This document shows positions 31,611-35,486 of a stretch of 35,486 nt of DNA, one piece after another (the first letter of the stretch is position 1; every line of letters begins with the position of its first letter). The position numbers and the translations under genes were made by a program. The notes under the pieces were generated by a model, which saw only the letters and a program-made list of their open reading frames with translations, searched no databases and had not been told where the DNA came from. This stretch comes from SIG622 sp045596605 (GTDB lineage Bacteria > Bacillota > Clostridia > Oscillospirales > CAG-382), in contig JAZOCR010000118.1 in the NCBI GenBank assembly GCA_045596605.1, positions 1 through 35,486 of the forward strand, written 5' to 3'.

Positions 31611-32726
31611 ATGGATTTATCCGAACGCAAGAAGCAAATACTTAAATCTATTATCGACGCATACATTGACTCCGGCGAGCCGGTTGGCTCAAAGTATCTT
31701 ACGACATACGGCAACATTTCTCTTTCTCCTGCTACCATAAGAAACGAAATGAGTGAGCTTGAGACGCTTGGTTATCTTGACAAGCCGCATACCAGCGCAG
31801 GACGTGTTCCTTCGGCGCAGGGCTACAAGTTTTACGTAGACCAGCTGAACGAGGATTACAGGCTCAGCGTTGAAGAGCTTGAGCTGCTTGGTGAGCTTAC
31901 AAGATTCAAAAGCGCACAGATTGACAGTATTATCGAAAGAGCAAATAAAATAATGTCAGGTGTGACAAAATATGCAGCGGTATCACTTACACAGCACGAC
32001 ACGGGCGAATTTGTAAAGCGGTTTGATACGGTTTATATAAGTCCCCACAGCTTTCTTCTTGTTATGATACTTGAGGACGGAAGCGCAAAGACGGCACAGC
32101 TTTCAAGTGATTTTACCCTTAGTGAAAGAGATGTACAAAAAATAAAAGAGCTGCTTTGTGAAAACCTTTGCTCGGTGCCGCTTGACAAGGTGTCGCTTGA
32201 CGTTATAATGGCACTTGAGGAAAGCTTCGGAAAGCACAGGAATCTCGTTGGGAAAATACTTCGCACGGCGTACTCTGTAACAAGAGGCGATGGTGAGGAG
32301 AAAATCAAAATTGACGGCGTTACAAATCTTCTTTCTTATCCGGAATTCAACAGTGCAGAAAAAGCACGCTCAATAATCGAGCTTGTGGAAAGCAGGCGTG
32401 AGGATATAAAGAAAATCTTTGACAGTGCCGAGAACGAAAGAGCACTTTCACCTGTTGCACATGATGCAGGCGGTGGAATGAAAATATATATCGGCGAAAA
32501 TTCCCAGGATGACGCCCTTTCCGACACGAGCCTTGTTTACTGCTCTTTCCCTGTAGGAAATACCCAGGCGGTTATAGGAGTGCTTGGACCACGCCGTATG
32601 GATTATAAAAAAGTCGTTGCAAGTCTTAAGTATCTTGCAAAATCTATGGGAAATGCAGGCGGAGATTTATTCCTTGAAAGTGCAGACAACAACGATTACG
32701 GAAAAAGCCCGGACGATAATGATTAA
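31611..32726 (+). CDS. hrcA: Heat-inducible transcription repressor HrcA
   Basis: 371 residues. The winged-helix N-terminus reads LSERKKQILKSIIDAYIDSG and PVGSKYL, followed by SPATIRNEMSELETLGYLDK and PHTSAGRVPS, the hallmark of HrcA. The GAF-like central and C-terminal region ends with GNTQAVIGVLGPRRMDY. It binds the CIRCE site at 31529-31555 and controls hrcA-grpE-dnaK-dnaJ, with GroEL-dependent folding as the usual switch. It is the first gene of the operon. Confidence 0.98.
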   Translation: MDLSERKKQILKSIIDAYIDSGEPVGSKYLTTYGNISLSPATIRNEMSELETLGYLDKPHTSAGRVPSAQGYKFYVDQLNEDYRLSVEELELLGELTRFKSAQIDSIIERANKIMSGVTKYAAVSLTQHDTGEFVKRFDTVYISPHSFLLVMILEDGSAKTAQLSSDFTLSERDVQKIKELLCENLCSVPLDKVSLDVIMALEESFGKHRNLVGKILRTAYSVTRGDGEEKIKIDGVTNLLSYPEFNSAEKARSIIELVESRREDIKKIFDSAENERALSPVAHDAGGGMKIYIGENSQDDALSDTSLVYCSFPVGNTQAVIGVLGPRRMDYKKVVASLKYLAKSMGNAGGDLFLESADNNDYGKSPDDND

Positions 32727-32756
32727 ATAATACCCTAATATAAACCGGAGGAAATT

Positions 32757-33341
32757 ATGGCAGAAAACCAGAAAGAAAAAGAAACTCCCGTTGCACAGGA
32801 AACTTGTGCCGAGGAAGTAAACGAAAAGAAAAAGAGCTGTAAGAAGCAGTCCTGCGACAGAGAAGCCAAAAAAGAAAAGAAGGCTATAGAAGAAAAGGAC
32901 GCAAAAATTGCAGAGCTTGAAGAAAAGCTTTCCGAGGAAAACGACAAGCATCTTCGCATGATGGCTGAGTACGAAAACTTCAGAAAGCGTGCAGCAAAGG
33001 AAAAGGAAGGAATTTATTCCGATGCGGTGTGCGACACTGCGGCGCAGCTTCTTCCCATGCTTGATAACCTTGAACGTGCACTTGAAGCGGAGAGCGACAA
33101 GGAAAGCAGTATGTACAAGGGCGTTGAGATGATAATGAAGCAGTGCGAGGAAATCTTTGCAAAACTTGGAATTTGTGAAATTGAAGCAATGGGAAAAACC
33201 TTTGACCCTAATCTTCATAATGCGGTAATGCACGATGAAGACGAAAGCAAGGGCGAGGGCGAAATCACCGCAGTTTTCCAGAAAGGATATATGAGAGGCG
33301 ATAAGGTGCTCAGATATTCTGTAGTAAAGGTAAGCAACTGA
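32757..33341 (+). CDS. grpE: Nucleotide exchange factor GrpE
   Basis: 194 residues; GGAGG precedes the ATG. The N-terminal 60 residues are highly charged and unstructured and hold three cysteines (ETCAEE, KKSCKKQSC). The long coiled coil follows (ALKE-type heptads, EYENFRKRAAKE), then the beta domain with FDPNLHNAVMHDED and VFQKGYMRGDKVLRYSVVKV. GrpE releases ADP from DnaK, encoded next. Confidence 0.97.
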   Translation: MAENQKEKETPVAQETCAEEVNEKKKSCKKQSCDREAKKEKKAIEEKDAKIAELEEKLSEENDKHLRMMAEYENFRKRAAKEKEGIYSDAVCDTAAQLLPMLDNLERALEAESDKESSMYKGVEMIMKQCEEIFAKLGICEIEAMGKTFDPNLHNAVMHDEDESKGEGEITAVFQKGYMRGDKVLRYSVVKVSN

Positions 33342-33427
33342 TTTAAAAAGTGCATTTGATTTGCATTTATGCAAACTTAAATAAAACAAATAAACTATAA
33401 CTATACTTTAGAAAGAGAGAAATTATT

Positions 33428-35248
33428 ATGGGAAAAATTATTGGTATTGACCTTGGTACAACAAACTCCTGCGTAGCAGTATTTGAAGGCGGCGAGCCCG
33501 TCGTTATAGCAAACGCCGAAGGCGCAAGAACTACACCTTCTATTGTTGCATTTTCAAAGACAGGCGAGAGAATGGTAGGTCAGGTTGCAAAAAGACAGGC
33601 GGTTATGAACCCTGACAGAACTGTTATTTCAATAAAGAGAGAAATGGGTACAAATTTCAAGGTTGCTATTGACGACAAGAACTACACACCTCAGGAAATT
33701 TCCGCTATGATTCTTCAGAAGCTTAAGGCTGATGCGGAAAGCTATCTCGGAACAACCGTTACAGAAGCTGTAATTACAGTTCCCGCTTACTTCTCTGACG
33801 CTCAGAGACAGGCGACAAAGGACGCCGGTAAAATTGCAGGTCTTGACGTAAAGAGAATTATAAACGAGCCTACTGCTGCAGCTCTTGCTTACGGTATGGA
33901 TAAGGAAAAGGAACAGAAGATTATGGTATACGACCTTGGCGGCGGTACTTTTGACGTTTCTATTCTTGAAATCGGCGACGGCGTTATCGAGGTTCTCGCA
34001 ACAAACGGCGATACAAAGCTCGGCGGTGACGACTTTGACAACAAGATTATGAATTATATGGCAGACACATTCAAGGCTGAAAACGGTATTGACCTTAGAG
34101 CTGACAAGATGGCTCTCCAGAGACTCAAGGAAGCTGCAGAAAAGGCAAAGATTGAGCTTTCCGGTATGGCAAGCACTAACATTAATCTTCCTTTCATTAC
34201 AGCAGGAGCTGCAGGTCCTCTCCACTTTGATATGACTCTTACAAGAGCAAAGTTTGATGAGCTTACACTTGACCTTGTTGAAAGAACAATGACACCCGTT
34301 AAGAAGGCTCTTTCCGATGCAGGACTTACAGTTGGTCAGATTGACAAGGTTCTTCTCGTTGGTGGTTCTACAAGAATCCCCGCTGTTCAGAAAGCAGTTA
34401 AGAAGTTTATCGGCAAGGACCCCTTCAAGGGTATTAACCCCGATGAGTGCGTAGCAGTAGGTGCGGCTATTCAGGGCGGCGTTCTTTCAAACGACGTTAA
34501 GGACATTCTTCTTCTTGACGTTACACCCCTTTCCCTCGGTATCGAAACCCTTGGCGGTGTATTCAATAAGATTATTGAAAGAAATACAACTATTCCGGTA
34601 AGAAAGAGCCAGGTATATTCAACCGCTGCTGACGGACAGACCTCCGTTGAAATTCACGTGCTTCAGGGTGAACGTGAAATGGCAGCAGGCAATACTACGC
34701 TCGGAAGATTTATCCTTGACGGTATCCCTTCGGCTCCCAGAGGAGTTCCGCAGATTGAAGTTACCTTTGACATTGACGCAAACGGTATCGTAAACGTAAC
34801 TGCACAGGACAAGGGCACAGGTAAGGAACAGCATATCACAATTACTTCTTCTACAAATATGTCACAGGAAGACATTGACAAGGCAGTTAAGGACGCAGAA
34901 AAGTTTGCTGAAGAGGACAAGAAGCAGAAGGAAGCGGTTGATACAAAGAATCAGGCTGAATCCCTTATCTTCCAGTCCGAAAAGGCACTTGGTGAGCTTG
35001 GCGACAAGGTTTCAGAGAGTGAAAAGGCTCCGGTTAAGGAAGCAATTGAAAAGCTCAAAGCAACTGTTGCTACCGGCAACACCGAAGCTATAAAGGCTGA
35101 CACTGAAGCACTTCAGAAAGCATTCTACGCAATAAGCGAAAAGCTTTATGCTCAGGCTCAGCAGGCAGGCGCAGAAGGTGCACAGGGCGGCACACAGAAT
35201 GACGATGGCACAATAAACGCTGACTTTACAGATAAGAGCGACAACTGA
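33428..35248 (+). CDS. dnaK: Chaperone DnaK (Hsp70)
   Basis: 606 residues. The ATPase domain begins IIGIDLGTTNSCVAV and includes YDLGGGTFDVS and LVGGSTRIPAV. The substrate-binding domain includes LLLDVTPLSLGIETLGG. The lid ends in a Gln/Gly/Ala-rich tail with acidic residues (ADFTDKSDN). The length is normal for Gram-positive DnaK, lacking the insertion found in proteobacterial proteins. It works with GrpE and DnaJ in protein folding under CIRCE/HrcA control. Confidence 0.99.
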   Translation: MGKIIGIDLGTTNSCVAVFEGGEPVVIANAEGARTTPSIVAFSKTGERMVGQVAKRQAVMNPDRTVISIKREMGTNFKVAIDDKNYTPQEISAMILQKLKADAESYLGTTVTEAVITVPAYFSDAQRQATKDAGKIAGLDVKRIINEPTAAALAYGMDKEKEQKIMVYDLGGGTFDVSILEIGDGVIEVLATNGDTKLGGDDFDNKIMNYMADTFKAENGIDLRADKMALQRLKEAAEKAKIELSGMASTNINLPFITAGAAGPLHFDMTLTRAKFDELTLDLVERTMTPVKKALSDAGLTVGQIDKVLLVGGSTRIPAVQKAVKKFIGKDPFKGINPDECVAVGAAIQGGVLSNDVKDILLLDVTPLSLGIETLGGVFNKIIERNTTIPVRKSQVYSTAADGQTSVEIHVLQGEREMAAGNTTLGRFILDGIPSAPRGVPQIEVTFDIDANGIVNVTAQDKGTGKEQHITITSSTNMSQEDIDKAVKDAEKFAEEDKKQKEAVDTKNQAESLIFQSEKALGELGDKVSESEKAPVKEAIEKLKATVATGNTEAIKADTEALQKAFYAISEKLYAQAQQAGAEGAQGGTQNDDGTINADFTDKSDN

Positions 35249-35261
35249 TAAAAATTCCCCG

Positions 35262-35292
35262 GAGGAGCAGGGCAAAAACAGCCTTGTTCCTC
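35262..35292 (+). other. Hairpin between dnaK and dnaJ
   Basis: A 12-pair stem (35262-35273 with 35281-35292, two G-T pairs) lies 13 bases after the dnaK stop with no U-tract. It may partly attenuate or protect the transcript. A second imperfect stem (CCAAAGTCCGG near 35310 with CCGGATTTGG near 35352) follows before dnaJ. Confidence 0.55.
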
Positions 35293-35403
35293 TATGGGCG
35301 TTTACATAACCAAAGTCCGGCTGATTTTGTAGGACAAACGGTATTATTTTCCGGATTTGGATTATGTTGCTGTTTATTTGGAATTTGATTTTTGGAGTTT
35401 ATA

Positions 35404-35486
35404 ATGGCAGACAAAAGAGATTACTATGATGTGCTTGGTGTATCAAAAACTGCAACAGATGATGAACTTAAAAAAGCATATAGAAA
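35404..35486 (+). CDS. dnaJ: Chaperone protein DnaJ (3' end missing)
   Basis: The first 27 residues are visible before the window ends. DYYDVLGVSKTATDDELKKAY is the start of the J domain; the HPD motif lies beyond the edge. GGAG precedes the ATG at 35404. Its position directly after dnaK is the usual one in Bacillota. Confidence 0.93.
   Translation, partial: MADKRDYYDVLGVSKTATDDELKKAYR

Overview
The window looks like chromosomal DNA of a member of the Bacillota, class Clostridia (inference). The pointers are a long SRP RNA with an Alu-type region, sigma-A promoters of the TTGACA/TTGAAA-N17-TATAAT type, strong AGGAGG-like ribosome binding sites, a CIRCE-controlled hrcA-grpE-dnaK-dnaJ operon, a YtrA-type GntR/ABC operon, and proteins carrying S-layer homology (SLH) repeats. 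I cannot name the genus.

Layout. Positions 1-8796 (+) hold four paralogous right-handed beta-helix proteins in two head-to-tail pairs: an SLH-bearing protein (1-1692, cut by the window edge; 3524-7261 with a signal peptide), each followed across a hairpin by a shorter paralog without signal peptide or SLH (1825-3282; 7348-8796). Positions 8857-13209 hold a WG-repeat lipoprotein (-), an SPFH membrane protein with a ribbon-helix-helix partner (+), and a GntR/ABC-ATPase/ABC-permease operon (+). Positions 13423-15673 hold two NAD(P)-type oxidoreductases (MDR and Gfo/Idh/MocA). Positions 15784-25409 are all on the minus strand: a YwaF-like membrane protein, two more SLH/beta-helix paralogs, an ADP-ribosylglycohydrolase-family protein, its probable AraC-type regulator, a small membrane protein, and an XRE regulator fused to a cysteine-laddered solenoid. 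Positions 25410-27100 are rich in palindromic repeats and carry a four-helix-bundle protein, a small hypothetical protein, tRNA-Gln(TTG) and the SRP RNA. Positions 27385-31429 encode a large GHL10 glycosidase/Amidase_3 fusion and endonuclease III, separated by a hairpin cluster. The window ends inside dnaJ of the heat-shock operon.

How it fits together. The dominant theme is the cell envelope: six copies of one beta-helix family, four of them with SLH repeats expected to bind the cell wall, plus a peptidoglycan-processing fusion enzyme, a WG lipoprotein, an SPFH protein and an ABC exporter-type operon. The beta-helix family has expanded locally and recently: two copies share a 470-bp SLH block that is about 97% identical by hand count.

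Most interesting items: the paired SLH+/SLH- beta-helix arrangement; the XRE regulator with a cysteine ladder of exact 16-residue period; the glycosidase-amidase fusion; palindromic repeats whose ends supply -35 promoter elements; and several promoters overlapped by perfect palindromes or by a terminator.
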